DNA from: Streptomyces sp. NBC_01465
GTDB lineage: Bacteria > Actinomycetota > Actinomycetes > Streptomycetales > Streptomycetaceae
Assembly: GCF_036227325.1 (NCBI RefSeq)
Contig: NZ_CP109467.1
Coordinates: 2,294,001 to 2,358,000, forward strand
Reading direction: 5' to 3'
Length of the DNA stretch: 64,000 nucleotides
How positions within the stretch are numbered: the first letter of the stretch is position 1; the number at the start of each line of letters is the position of its first letter. A program made the position numbers and the translations under genes. The notes beneath the pieces are model-generated. The model was not told the origin of the DNA. It made no database searches and saw only the letters and a program-made list of their open reading frames with translations. Shown piece after piece: positions 37,612 to 45,796 of this stretch.

Positions 37612-39123
37612 TCAGGCCAGGCGGATCACGTTCCAGGAGAGCGGCTCCAGCGTCGTGCGCAGGACGCCGTCCTCCAGCACCGTCCCGTCGGCCGCGTGGG
37701 GAGCGATCCGCTCCGGCTCGGCGAGGGTGTTGCGGGCCTCCGGGTCGGCGTCGGCGAGGACGCTGTGTTCGGCGACCTGCGTCAAGTCGAGCCCGTTCAG
37801 GGCCACTTCGATCGGGAGCGCCTCGGTCTGGCTGCGGTTCACGGCGAACACCGTCACCGTGCCGTCCTCGGCGCGCACCGCCGTCGCGTGGAGCAGGTCG
37901 GTCTCGCCGTACTTCGCCGTCTCGTACGTCGGCGAGTCCACCCGTACGTCGAGGACCTGCCCGCGTCCGTACTTGGCCGCCTGCGCGAACGGGAAGAACG
38001 TCGTCTGCTTCCACGCCGGGCCGCCCGGCTCCGTCATGATCGGCGCGATCACGTTGACGAGCTGCGCGAGGCAGGCGACGGTCACCCGGTCCGCGTGCCG
38101 GAGCAGGGCGATCAGCAGCGAGCCGAAGACGACCGCGTCCGTCAGGCTGTAGTTGTCCTCCAAGAGGCGGGGGGCCTCCGGCCAGTCCAGGGCGCTGACC
38201 TCGGACTGCGTACGGCTCATGTACCAGACGTTCCACTCGTCGAAGGAGAGATTGATCCTCTTCTTCGACTTGAGGCGGGCGCCCACGTGGTCGCACGTCG
38301 CGACCACGTTGTCGATGAACGACTCCATGTCGACGGCGGAGGCGAGGAAGGAGTCGCGGTCGCCGTCGTGCTCCTCGTAGTAGGCGTGCAGCGAGATGTA
38401 GTCGACCAGGTCGTACGTCTCGGCGAGGACCGTGGCCTCCCACTCGGCGAAGGTGTCCATCGACTGGCCGGACGAACCGCAGGCGACGAGCTCGACGGAC
38501 GGATCGATCTGGCGCATCGCGCGGGCGGTCTCGGCGGCGAGGCGGCCGTACTCCTCGGCGGTCTTGTGGCCGGTCTGCCAGGGGCCGTCCATCTCGTTGC
38601 CCAGGCACCACATCTTGATGCCGAAGGGGTCCTTGTCACCGTGCGATATGCGGCGCTCGGAGAGCTCGGTGCCGGCCGGGTGGTTGGCGTACTCCTGCAG
38701 TTCGAGCGCTTCGGAGACGCCGCGCGTGCCGAGGTTGACCGCCATCATCGGCTCGGCCTGCGGGCCGATCTTCTTCAGGAAGGCGATGTACTCGGAGAGG
38801 CCGAAACGGTTCGTCTCCGTGGAGCGCCAGGCGAGGTCGAGGCGGCGCGGGCGGTCCTCGGCGGGGCCGACGGAGTCCTCCCACTTGTAGCCGGAGACGA
38901 AGTTGCCGCCCGGGTAGCGGATTGCGGTGACGCCGAGTTCGCGGATCAGGGCGAGGACGTCCGTGCGCAGGCCGGCCTCGTCGGCCGACGGGTGGCCCGG
39001 CTCGTAGATGCCGTCGTAGACACAGCGGCCGAGGTGTTCGACGAAGGAGCCGAAGAGGCGCGGATCGACGGCGCCCACGGCGAAGGCGGGGTCGAGGGTG
39101 AAGCGGGAGGTGCGGAGGGACAT
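37612..39123 (-). CDS. abfA: Intracellular alpha-L-arabinofuranosidase, GH51
   Basis: A 503-residue GH51 enzyme without a signal peptide. Acid/base Glu177 lies in GNEMDG and nucleophile Glu296 in SFDEWNVWY. The length matches AbfA of bacilli and Streptomyces, which are cytosolic and degrade imported arabino-oligosaccharides to L-arabinose. It follows the arabinanase gene at 39151 after 27 bases, and an AGGAGG-type site precedes the ATG at 39123. The surrounding importer and arabinanases support the assignment. Confidence 0.94.
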   Translation of the reverse strand: MSLRTSRFTLDPAFAVGAVDPRLFGSFVEHLGRCVYDGIYEPGHPSADEAGLRTDVLALIRELGVTAIRYPGGNFVSGYKWEDSVGPAEDRPRRLDLAWRSTETNRFGLSEYIAFLKKIGPQAEPMMAVNLGTRGVSEALELQEYANHPAGTELSERRISHGDKDPFGIKMWCLGNEMDGPWQTGHKTAEEYGRLAAETARAMRQIDPSVELVACGSSGQSMDTFAEWEATVLAETYDLVDYISLHAYYEEHDGDRDSFLASAVDMESFIDNVVATCDHVGARLKSKKRINLSFDEWNVWYMSRTQSEVSALDWPEAPRLLEDNYSLTDAVVFGSLLIALLRHADRVTVACLAQLVNVIAPIMTEPGGPAWKQTTFFPFAQAAKYGRGQVLDVRVDSPTYETAKYGETDLLHATAVRAEDGTVTVFAVNRSQTEALPIEVALNGLDLTQVAEHSVLADADPEARNTLAEPERIAPHAADGTVLEDGVLRTTLEPLSWNVIRLA

Positions 39124-39150
39124 GGCTTCCTTTCAGGAGGACAGGGGTGG

Positions 39151-40116
39151 TCAGGACACCGTGGGCCAGCCGCCGCGCCATTGCAGCGTGTTGAGGCCCA
39201 GCTTCGGTGTGCCGTTGTCGTCGCCGTCGTAGTAGTGGTACGCGAGGACGTCGTGGCCGTGGTCGCGGAAGACCGACTCGCCGCCGGGGCCGAAGTATCT
39301 GCCGTGCCCGGCCAGGAGCAGGTCGCCGCCGCCCTCCAGGAGGGGCGTTCCGGTGGAGTCGGTGTAGGGGCCGGTGACGGACGTCGAGCGGCCGACCCTG
39401 ATCTTGTACGTGGAGTTCACGCCCGCGCAGCACGCGTCGTACGAGGCGAACAGGTAGTAGTAGCGGCCGTGTTGGACGACGGCCGGGCCCTCGACCGCGT
39501 AGGGGAGGTCGGGGCGGGTCGCGAGGTGGCGGACCGTCGGGTGCGACGGGTCGGCCTTGCCCGTACGGCGGTCGAGTTCGACCATGCGGATGCCGGACCA
39601 GTACGAGCCGAAGGCCATCCAGAGGCGGCCGTCCGCCCGGACGATGCCGGGGTCGATGGCGTTCCAGGTGTCGGTCGTCTCGGAGGTGAAGACCTTGCCG
39701 CGGTCGGTCCAGGTGCCGGGCATACCGGTGCGGGAGGTGGCGACGCCGATCGCGGAGTGGTTGGTGCCCCAGGAGGAGACGGCGTAGTAGAGCCAGTAGA
39801 CGCCGTCGCGGTAGGAGATGTCGGGGGCCCAGGGGTCGCCGGTGGTGTTGTACTCGTACCACCAGGAGGGCGGGGTCGCGAAGGCGTTGCCGGCGTCCGT
39901 CCAGTCGCGGAGGTCCGGGGAGAGGCGGGCTCCGATCACGCCGCCCGTCGAGTACGCGACGTACTGGCCGTTCTTGAGGTGGATCACCGTCGGGTCGTGG
40001 ATGATCTGCTGGCCCGTGAGGGGCAGAGGGTCGGGGTAGTCGGCGGCCTGCGCGGTGGACGGCAGGAGGGCGAGGAGGGCGGCGGCCAGCACGGCCGCAG
40101 CTCTGAAGCGCTTCAA
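39151..40116 (-). CDS. Secreted endo-1,5-alpha-L-arabinanase, GH43 (second copy)
   Basis: A 321-residue paralogue of the GH43 enzyme at 36567. The signal peptide is KRFRAAAVLAAALLALLPSTAQA, and catalytic acids lie in IIHDPTVI, NAIDPGIVRAD and YAVEGPAVV. The start is TTG at 40116, with GGAG eight bases upstream and the signal peptide beginning there. An upstream in-frame start would overlap the permease gene and add a polar extension before the signal. The start codon overlaps the palindrome TGAAGCGCTTCA. The two GH43 enzymes differ in charged surface segments and may differ in chain-length preference. Confidence 0.9.
   Translation of the reverse strand: MKRFRAAAVLAAALLALLPSTAQAADYPDPLPLTGQQIIHDPTVIHLKNGQYVAYSTGGVIGARLSPDLRDWTDAGNAFATPPSWWYEYNTTGDPWAPDISYRDGVYWLYYAVSSWGTNHSAIGVATSRTGMPGTWTDRGKVFTSETTDTWNAIDPGIVRADGRLWMAFGSYWSGIRMVELDRRTGKADPSHPTVRHLATRPDLPYAVEGPAVVQHGRYYYLFASYDACCAGVNSTYKIRVGRSTSVTGPYTDSTGTPLLEGGGDLLLAGHGRYFGPGGESVFRDHGHDVLAYHYYDGDDNGTPKLGLNTLQWRGGWPTVS
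40104..40115. promoter_or_regulatory. Perfect 12-base palindrome over the arabinanase start
   Basis: TGAAGCGCTTCA spans the first codons of the GH43 gene (start TTG at 40116). The same core, TTGAAGCGCTTC, is found in the promoter region at 43359-43370. The shape matches LacI-family operators, and a site at this position would block either transcription or translation initiation. Because it also encodes Lys-Arg-Phe, chance cannot be excluded. Confidence 0.45.
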
Positions 40117-40138
40117 CGGACAGTCTCCTGACGGGTGT

Positions 40139-41008
40139 TCACTGCCCCGCAAGGCCCGTGTGGGCCACGCCGGCGACGATCTGACGCTGGAAGAAGACGA
40201 AGACGATGATCAGCGGCAGACCCGCCATCAGGCCGCCCGCCATGAGCTGCGCCCACTGGATGCCGTAGGAGTTCATGACGGTCGCGATGCCGTTCGGCAT
40301 GGTCATCAGGTCGGGGTTGTTGGTGACCATGTACGGCCAGAGGAAGTTGTTCCACGAGCTGATGAAGGTGAAGATCCCGACGGCCGCGAGCGAGGGCCGG
40401 GACAGCGGCAGGACGATCGTGAAGAACACGCGCCAGCGGCCCGCGCCGTCGATGAACGCCGCCTCCTCCAGCTCCTTCGGGATCCCCTGGAAGAACTTGT
40501 AGAGGATGTAGACCATCGCGGCGGGCGCGCACTGCGGCAGGATCATGCCCCAGTACGTGTCGACCATCCCCATCTGCTGGACGGTCGTGAAGAGCGGGAC
40601 GCCGAGCACGGCCGGCGAGATCATCAGGCCCGCCATCACGACGCCCATCAGGACGCCCTTGCCGCGGAACTCCGTACGGGCGAATCCGTATCCGGCGAGG
40701 GCTGCGACCGACAGCACGATGGCGGTCACCAGCACGGACACCACAAGGGAGTTGACGAACCAGTTCGAGACGTTGCCCGTCTCCCAGAGCGCCTTCCACG
40801 CCTGCAGAGTCCAGACCTTGGGCAGCCAGTGCGGCGGGATCTCGGCCGCCTCCGCCTCAGACTTGAGCGAGGTGAGCAGGGCCGCCACGATCGGCCCCAC
40901 GAAGACGGCGGAGACGGCGACGCCGAGGAGCGTGAGGACGATCTGGCTCGGCGTCCAGGGCTTGCGGGTCTTGCGTATCTTCAGCGGCGTGTCCGTGGTG
41001 GTGGTCAT
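40139..41008 (-). CDS. Carbohydrate ABC importer permease (MalG type)
   Basis: A 289-residue inner-membrane permease with six hydrophobic segments. The EAA loop is EELEEAAFIDGAGRWRVFFTIVLPLSRP, which docks to an ATPase. No ATPase gene lies in the operon, so a shared MsiK-type ATPase, known in Streptomyces, probably energises it. Its start overlaps the stop of the partner permease (ATGA). Context with arabinanases suggests arabino-oligosaccharide uptake. Confidence 0.93.
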   Translation of the reverse strand: MTTTTDTPLKIRKTRKPWTPSQIVLTLLGVAVSAVFVGPIVAALLTSLKSEAEAAEIPPHWLPKVWTLQAWKALWETGNVSNWFVNSLVVSVLVTAIVLSVAALAGYGFARTEFRGKGVLMGVVMAGLMISPAVLGVPLFTTVQQMGMVDTYWGMILPQCAPAAMVYILYKFFQGIPKELEEAAFIDGAGRWRVFFTIVLPLSRPSLAAVGIFTFISSWNNFLWPYMVTNNPDLMTMPNGIATVMNSYGIQWAQLMAGGLMAGLPLIIVFVFFQRQIVAGVAHTGLAGQ

Positions 41009-41946
41009 CGGACGCCCTCCTCACGGTTGCGCAGCAGCACCATCCGGCCGAGGGCGACGGCGGCGATGATCACGAAGAAGATGATGGACATCGCGGAGGC
41101 GTAGCCCACGCGGTAGCTGGTGAAGCCCTGTTCGAGGGTGTACTGCACGAAGGCGCGCGTGCTGAGCTCGGGTCCTGGCCCGAAGTCCATCATCGCCACG
41201 GCCTGGTCGAAGAGCTGGAGCGAGGCGAGGGCCTGGAGCGCGATCACCAGTCCGGTGATGTGGCGCAGCATCGGCAGCGTGATGTGGACCATCCGCTGCC
41301 AGGCGTTGGCGCCGTCCAGTTTGGCGGCCTCGTAGAGGTGGGCCGGGATGGACTGGAGCGCGGCGAGGTAGAGGAGGAAGGAGAATCCGACCGTCCACCA
41401 GAGCGTCTCGATGACGAGGGCGAGCATCGCGTACGACTTGTCGGTCAGCCAGGGCGTGGTGAGCCCGAGGCTCTCGTTGAACAGGCCGATCCCCTGCGTG
41501 AGCAGCCACTGCCACATGTTGGCGGCGACGGTCGACGGCAGCAGAAACGGTGCGAAGAAGCAGAGCCGCCACAGCCATTTGCCGCGCTCGATGTTGTGGG
41601 CGAGCATCGCGAGCAGGAAGGCCAGGACGGTGATGCAGGGCACGACGAGCAGCGTGAAGTACGCGCTGTGGCCGAGCGCGTCCCACATCGCCGTATCGCC
41701 CAGCGCCTCGCGGTAGTTGTCGAGGCCGACGAAGTTCGCGCCGTCGCCGGAGATGTTGGCGTCGGTCAGGCTCAGGTAGATGCCGCGCAGCAGCGGCCAG
41801 ATGACGAAGAGCACGAAGAGGGCCAGGAACGGGGCGATGAACCAGCCCCCGTGCTGGAAGCCCTGCTTGCGGCGTACGGTCGCGGCTTTGGTCGCGGTCC
41901 TCGCCCGCACCGGGGCGACGACGGTCTCGGCACTGGTCGTCGTCAT
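41005..41946 (-). CDS. Carbohydrate ABC importer permease (MalF type)
   Basis: A 313-residue permease with a basic cytosolic N-terminus, about six hydrophobic segments and the EAA loop HLYEAAKLDGANAWQRMVHITLPML. It is the heterodimer partner of the permease at 40139. Both of its ends overlap neighbouring genes by ATGA, so translation of binding protein and both permeases is coupled. The longer open frame upstream is antisense or out of frame to the binding-protein gene. Confidence 0.93.
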   Translation of the reverse strand: MTTTSAETVVAPVRARTATKAATVRRKQGFQHGGWFIAPFLALFVLFVIWPLLRGIYLSLTDANISGDGANFVGLDNYREALGDTAMWDALGHSAYFTLLVVPCITVLAFLLAMLAHNIERGKWLWRLCFFAPFLLPSTVAANMWQWLLTQGIGLFNESLGLTTPWLTDKSYAMLALVIETLWWTVGFSFLLYLAALQSIPAHLYEAAKLDGANAWQRMVHITLPMLRHITGLVIALQALASLQLFDQAVAMMDFGPGPELSTRAFVQYTLEQGFTSYRVGYASAMSIIFFVIIAAVALGRMVLLRNREEGVR

Positions 41947-43292
41947 GCGACTCCACCTCCCTGCGCTGCGGTCCTGCCGTCCATCGGGTTCTTCGAGGCG
42001 AGGAGCTTGACGAGCTCCTTCTTCATGCGCTGCGCGACGGAGGCCGGCTTGGCGGAGCCCATCGTCGAGGAGACGACCATCGGGCCGAGGTCCTGGGCGA
42101 GGACACCGGTGGAGCCCGCGAACCACACCTTGGGCTCGGTGGCCTGGTGGTCCATGGCGCTCGCGTACTCGTTCTGCGGGGTGAGTTTCTTGTACGCGGC
42201 CGTGGAGAGCGTCGGCGTGTACGCGGGGATGTGACCGCCGGCCGCCCACTGCTGGGCGTGCTGGACGACGTACGCGGCGAGCTGGTGCGCGGCGTCGTTG
42301 GTGGCGCCGCCGCGGCCGGCCTGGTGGGGCAGGACGAAGGAGTGCGACTCGGCGTGCGTGGCCTGCTTGCCGAAGACGGGCGGGAGCGGGGTCGCGCCGT
42401 AGTCGAGCTTGGCGCCGGAGAAGACGGGCACCGACCAGTTGCCCTCCCAGGTGAAGGGGGCGCCGTTGATGAACTGCTCGCCGGTGGGCGCGCCCGGGAT
42501 GACGTATCCGTCGGTGACGTGCTTGCGGAAGAACTCCAGGACCTGGGTGGCCTTGTCGGCGTCGAAGAGGACCTCGGTGTTCTCGGCGTTGAACCACTGG
42601 CCGCCGAGCTGGGTGTAGAAGGCGACGAAGAACCACCACTGGAAGTTCTGGTCGTTGGTCCACAGGCCGATGGTCTGCAGACCCTTCTTCTGGGCGGCCT
42701 TGGCCTTCTTCAGTACGTCGAACCACGCGTCGGTGGAGGTGACTTCGATCATCCGGCCGTCGTCGCCGAGCAGTCCGGCCTTCTTCAGGACGTCGCGGCG
42801 GTAGAAGCAGAGCTGGACGTGGATGTCGAGCGGCAGGGCGTAGAGCTTGCCGTCGATGACACCGCGGTTCCACAGCACCGGGTTGTAATCCGCTTTGCGG
42901 ACGCCGTACTTGGCGAGGAGGGTCTCGTCCCACGGGTCGAGGAGCCGCCCCGGCGAGAAGCCCGCGACCCGGCCGAGGTGCATGACGCCGAGCTCGGGGG
43001 CGCGGTTGCCCGCGGCCGCCATGGCGAGTTTGGTGTAGAAGGGGTTGCCCCACTGGAGCGTGGAGTCCTTGACGGCGATGCCGGGGTGGTCTGCGCGGAA
43101 GGCGTCCAGCATCGCGATCATGTTGGCGCCGTCGCCGCCGCTGAAGAGGTTCCAGTAGCGGACGCGGACATCCGCGCCGGTGGCGAGCGCGTCGGCGCCC
43201 GAGCCCAGCGACGCGAACCCGAGACTGCCGGCGACCGCGGCCCCGCCGAGACCGGCGAGGACCTGCCGACGGTTCAGGGGAGGTATTCCCAT
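41943..43292 (-). CDS. Extracellular sugar-binding protein of ABC importer (Tat signal)
   Basis: A 449-residue family 1 solute-binding protein. It has a Tat signal (PLNRRQVLAGLGGAAVAGSLG) but no lipobox cysteine, so it may be cleaved by signal peptidase I or kept by the uncleaved signal. The mature domain shows VRVRYWNLFSGGDGANM and many aromatic residues suited to oligosaccharide binding. ATG at 43292 has GAGGG five bases upstream; a GTG at 43304 is an alternative. First gene of the arabinan operon, with operator-like sites at 43313 and 43426 before it. Confidence 0.9.
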   Translation of the reverse strand: MGIPPLNRRQVLAGLGGAAVAGSLGFASLGSGADALATGADVRVRYWNLFSGGDGANMIAMLDAFRADHPGIAVKDSTLQWGNPFYTKLAMAAAGNRAPELGVMHLGRVAGFSPGRLLDPWDETLLAKYGVRKADYNPVLWNRGVIDGKLYALPLDIHVQLCFYRRDVLKKAGLLGDDGRMIEVTSTDAWFDVLKKAKAAQKKGLQTIGLWTNDQNFQWWFFVAFYTQLGGQWFNAENTEVLFDADKATQVLEFFRKHVTDGYVIPGAPTGEQFINGAPFTWEGNWSVPVFSGAKLDYGATPLPPVFGKQATHAESHSFVLPHQAGRGGATNDAAHQLAAYVVQHAQQWAAGGHIPAYTPTLSTAAYKKLTPQNEYASAMDHQATEPKVWFAGSTGVLAQDLGPMVVSSTMGSAKPASVAQRMKKELVKLLASKNPMDGRTAAQGGGVA

Positions 43293-43312
43293 GCCCACCC
43301 TCACTGTTCCGT

Positions 43313-43328
43313 GTTCGAAATTTCGAAT
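43313..43328. promoter_or_regulatory. Operator palindrome before the arabinan importer operon
   Basis: GTTCGAAATTTCGAAT, nearly perfect over 16 bases, lies 21 bases upstream of the binding-protein start. It matches the motif in front of the secreted GH51 gene, the dehydratase and the ChvE operon. A half-site TTCGAAC follows at 43341. Confidence 0.7.
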
Positions 43329-43356
43329 GATGGCCGTAACTTCGAACGGAACGTAA

Positions 43357-43371
43357 GGTTGAAGCGCTTCC
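43357..43371. promoter_or_regulatory. LacI-type palindrome in the arabinan importer promoter
   Basis: TTGAAGCGCTTC contains the perfect ten-base palindrome GAAGCGCTTC (43361-43370). It shares twelve bases with the site over the arabinanase start at 40104. It lies between the two CGAAATTTCGAAC-type sites, so two regulators may act on this promoter. Confidence 0.45.
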
Positions 43372-43425
43372 GCGTCAATGGATCACGCAGACATTCTCAG
43401 TAACTCGCCAGGATTTCGGCCGTGT

Positions 43426-43440
43426 TACGAAATCTCGAAC
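43426..43440. promoter_or_regulatory. Distal operator-like palindrome before the arabinan operon
   Basis: TACGAAATCTCGAAC, one mismatch from the site at 20678, lies about 100 bases upstream of the site at 43313 and just after the stop of the sensor-like gene. Paired sites about 100 bases apart could support looping. Confidence 0.6.
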
Positions 43441-43453
43441 AAGGAGACGCCTC

Positions 43454-44614
43454 TCAGGCGGCCGTCGGCGGATCCGGCGGCGGCTGCTGCAGCGTGACGA
43501 TCGCCGTCCGCACCTCGTGGATCGTGGCGTGCAGTTCGTCCACCGCCCGGTCGAGCAGCTCGACCATGTCCGGTGTGCCCGCGCGCCGTTGGGTCGACTC
43601 CAGCATCATCCCGGTGGCGAACAGCCGCTGGACGACCAGATCGTGCAGATCGCGGGCGATGCGGTCGCGGTCCTCGTACACCGCGAGCTGTTCCCGGTTC
43701 TGCTGCGCGTCCGCCAGTACGAGGGCGAGCGCGGCCTGCGAGGCGAACTGCGAGGCGAGCAGCCGGTCGACGGCGGTGTACGGCCGCTCGCCGCGCCGGC
43801 GCGGCAGGGCGAGGGTGCCGATCAGCCGGCCCCCGCTCTGCAGCGGCAGCATCATGCTCGGCCCGAACCGCGCCCTGACCTGCGTGGTCATCCGGGGGTC
43901 CGTCGAGGAGTCCTCGATGAACACCGGCTCCCCGCCCAGGAGTTGGACCAGGACCGGGGAGCCGGGTGCGATCGTGGTGCCGACGAGGTCGCCGGGGTCG
44001 TCGAGCGTGGAAGCGGCGACGATCTCCATACCGCCCTCCTGGGTCGGCTGCAGGACCACCCCCGCCGCCGCGTCGGCGAGCATCCTGGCGCGTTCGGCCA
44101 CCGTCATCAGGGCGTCCTCGGCGCTCTTGCCGGTGAGGAGCGCGGTGGTCACGGCCGCGGCGCCCTCGATCCAGCGCTCCCGCAGGCGGGCCGTCTCGTA
44201 CAGCCGCGCATTGCCGATGGCGATGCCCGCCTGCGAGGCGAGGACCCGCAGGAGCGCCTCGTCGTCCTCGGTGAAGAACCCGTTCCGCTTCTCCGCGAGA
44301 TGGAGCGTGCCGAACACCTCGGTGTGGACACGGATCGGGACCTGGAGCACGTCCGGGTCCCCCTCGGCCGGGACGGTGACCGAGGGCTCGACGGTCTGCC
44401 CCGAGGTGAACAGTTCGGTGAGCCGGCCGGTCTCGGGGTCCTGGACCGCGAGAGCGCCGTACCGCGACCCGGTGAGTTCGGTGGCGGAGTCCACCAAGTG
44501 CTGCAGGGTGGAGTGCAGTTCGAGATCGGTGCCGACGCTCAGCACCGCCTCCAGGAGCATCGGCAGCCGGATCGGCATCTGCCCCTGCGCAAGCTCGGGC
44601 TCCCGACCAGTCAT
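43454..44614 (-). CDS. GAF-domain sensor histidine kinase-like protein lacking the ATPase domain
   Basis: A 386-residue cytosolic protein with two GAF domains (about 15-165 and 175-310). A HisKA_3-type helix pair follows with the phospho-acceptor region IARDLHDLVVQRLFATG (His324). The protein ends 62 residues later (VTLQQPPPDPPTAA), so the HATPase_c domain of DevS/DosT-like kinases is absent; no continuation is seen in the downstream frame before the next promoter. It may receive phosphate from another kinase or act only as a ligand-dependent adaptor. The ATG overlaps the MreB-like stop by four bases (ATGA), implying joint production. Confidence 0.85.
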   Translation of the reverse strand: MTGREPELAQGQMPIRLPMLLEAVLSVGTDLELHSTLQHLVDSATELTGSRYGALAVQDPETGRLTELFTSGQTVEPSVTVPAEGDPDVLQVPIRVHTEVFGTLHLAEKRNGFFTEDDEALLRVLASQAGIAIGNARLYETARLRERWIEGAAAVTTALLTGKSAEDALMTVAERARMLADAAAGVVLQPTQEGGMEIVAASTLDDPGDLVGTTIAPGSPVLVQLLGGEPVFIEDSSTDPRMTTQVRARFGPSMMLPLQSGGRLIGTLALPRRRGERPYTAVDRLLASQFASQAALALVLADAQQNREQLAVYEDRDRIARDLHDLVVQRLFATGMMLESTQRRAGTPDMVELLDRAVDELHATIHEVRTAIVTLQQPPPDPPTAA

Positions 44615-45648
44615 CCGGCGAGCGGGTTGAGGACCATCGGCTCGATCTTGCCGTCGAGCATCGCCCCGAGCCCCAGCACGGCGCAGATGTCGGGCCGCTC
44701 CGCGATGTGCACCGGCATGCCCGTCGCGTCGCGCAGCATCTGGTCGAGTCCGGGCAGCAGCGCGCTGCCGCCGACCATCATGATCCCGCGGTCCACCAGG
44801 TCGGCGACGAGATCGGGCGGGCAGTCGCGCAGCACCCGGCCGATGCCGTCGAGCACCGCGGTGAGCGGGGTGTGGATGGCACTGCGTACGGCAGCCGTCT
44901 CCACCTGCACCGAACGGGCAAGACCGGTCGCCACGTCGCGGCCGTGGATCTCGGTGGAGTCCGGACCCTTGACCATCAGGCCGTTGCCGCTGAGGGCCAG
45001 CTGCAGCGGGCGCACGGACTGGCTCGGCAGCATCAGTTCGTGCTGGTGGCGCAGGTGCTCGATGACCGCGCGGTCGATGGCCTCGCCGCCGACCGGGATG
45101 CGCTGCGCGGTGACGATCGAGCCCAGGGAGAGGACGGCGATCTGGGTGGAGGCCGCCCCGCACACCATGATCATGGTGGCGGTGGGCTGCTCCACGGGGA
45201 GCCCGCAGCCGACGGCCGCGGCAATGAGGGTGTCGACCAGCTCGACGCGGCTGGCACCCATGCCCACCAGCGTCTCGACGGCGGCGCGCTGCGCGAGCGG
45301 GTCGGCGTCGTGCGGGATGCAGGCGGCGGCGCGCAGCCGCAGCTTGCGGCGGAGCCGGCGGCGCAGCGGGGTGCCCAGGAGCTGGCGGAGCATGCGCTGG
45401 GCCATTTCGATGTCGATGACGGTGCCGCCCGAGACGGGGCGGACCACCCGGATGTGGTCGGGGGTGCGCCCGGTCATCTGCTCGGCGAAGGTGCCGACGG
45501 CGATGAGCGAGCCGGTACGGACGTTCACGGCGGCGACGCTCGGTTCGTCGACGACGAGCCCGCTGCCCTTCACGTACACACGGGTTCTGGCGGCCCCGAG
45601 GTCGACGGCTACATGGCAACGGCGCAACTGCTCAAGACTGACGGTCAC
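44611..45648 (-). CDS. MreB/Mbl-like actin homologue with degenerate nucleotide site
   Basis: A 345-residue bacterial actin-family protein. Phosphate-1 is recognisable (VAVDLGAARTRVYV), as is the adenosine-loop region MMVGGSALLPGLD. However, the phosphate-2 motif, normally DIGGGTTE, reads VCGAASTQ (Val162 for the Asp). The catalytic EEP before the AAAIG helix reads VDT (residues 138-140), and the nucleotide-contacting helix ERIKHEIG reads VRPLQLAL. ATP hydrolysis is therefore doubtful. MreB proteins in Streptomyces act in spore wall assembly. GTG at 45648 with GGGAGAA upstream. Coupled to the GAF protein gene by an ATGA overlap. Confidence 0.85.
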   Translation of the reverse strand: MTVSLEQLRRCHVAVDLGAARTRVYVKGSGLVVDEPSVAAVNVRTGSLIAVGTFAEQMTGRTPDHIRVVRPVSGGTVIDIEMAQRMLRQLLGTPLRRRLRRKLRLRAAACIPHDADPLAQRAAVETLVGMGASRVELVDTLIAAAVGCGLPVEQPTATMIMVCGAASTQIAVLSLGSIVTAQRIPVGGEAIDRAVIEHLRHQHELMLPSQSVRPLQLALSGNGLMVKGPDSTEIHGRDVATGLARSVQVETAAVRSAIHTPLTAVLDGIGRVLRDCPPDLVADLVDRGIMMVGGSALLPGLDQMLRDATGMPVHIAERPDICAVLGLGAMLDGKIEPMVLNPLAG

Positions 45649-45796
45649 GGCAGGTTCTCCCGAGAAGCGCTGAGGTGGTGGATCGGATCTCCGGCGGGGG
45701 CCGGTCCTCTTCGCATCGTGTGGGCGCCGCAAGCCGTGCGCGCGCTGGGCTGAGCCGGACGGGTGCGTTTCTGACGGACGGCCAGAAAGCAAGCAT

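Noticed and set aside
40117..40152. Upstream start for the second arabinanase (beginning GTG at 40152)
   Set aside because: It would overlap the permease gene and place a polar dozen residues before the signal peptide; the TTG at 40116 has a well-spaced GGAG.
43305..43453. A missing HATPase_c domain continuing downstream of the GAF protein in another frame
   Set aside because: The 149-base gap contains promoter and operator sequence and is far too short for the domain, so a simple frameshift does not explain the truncation.
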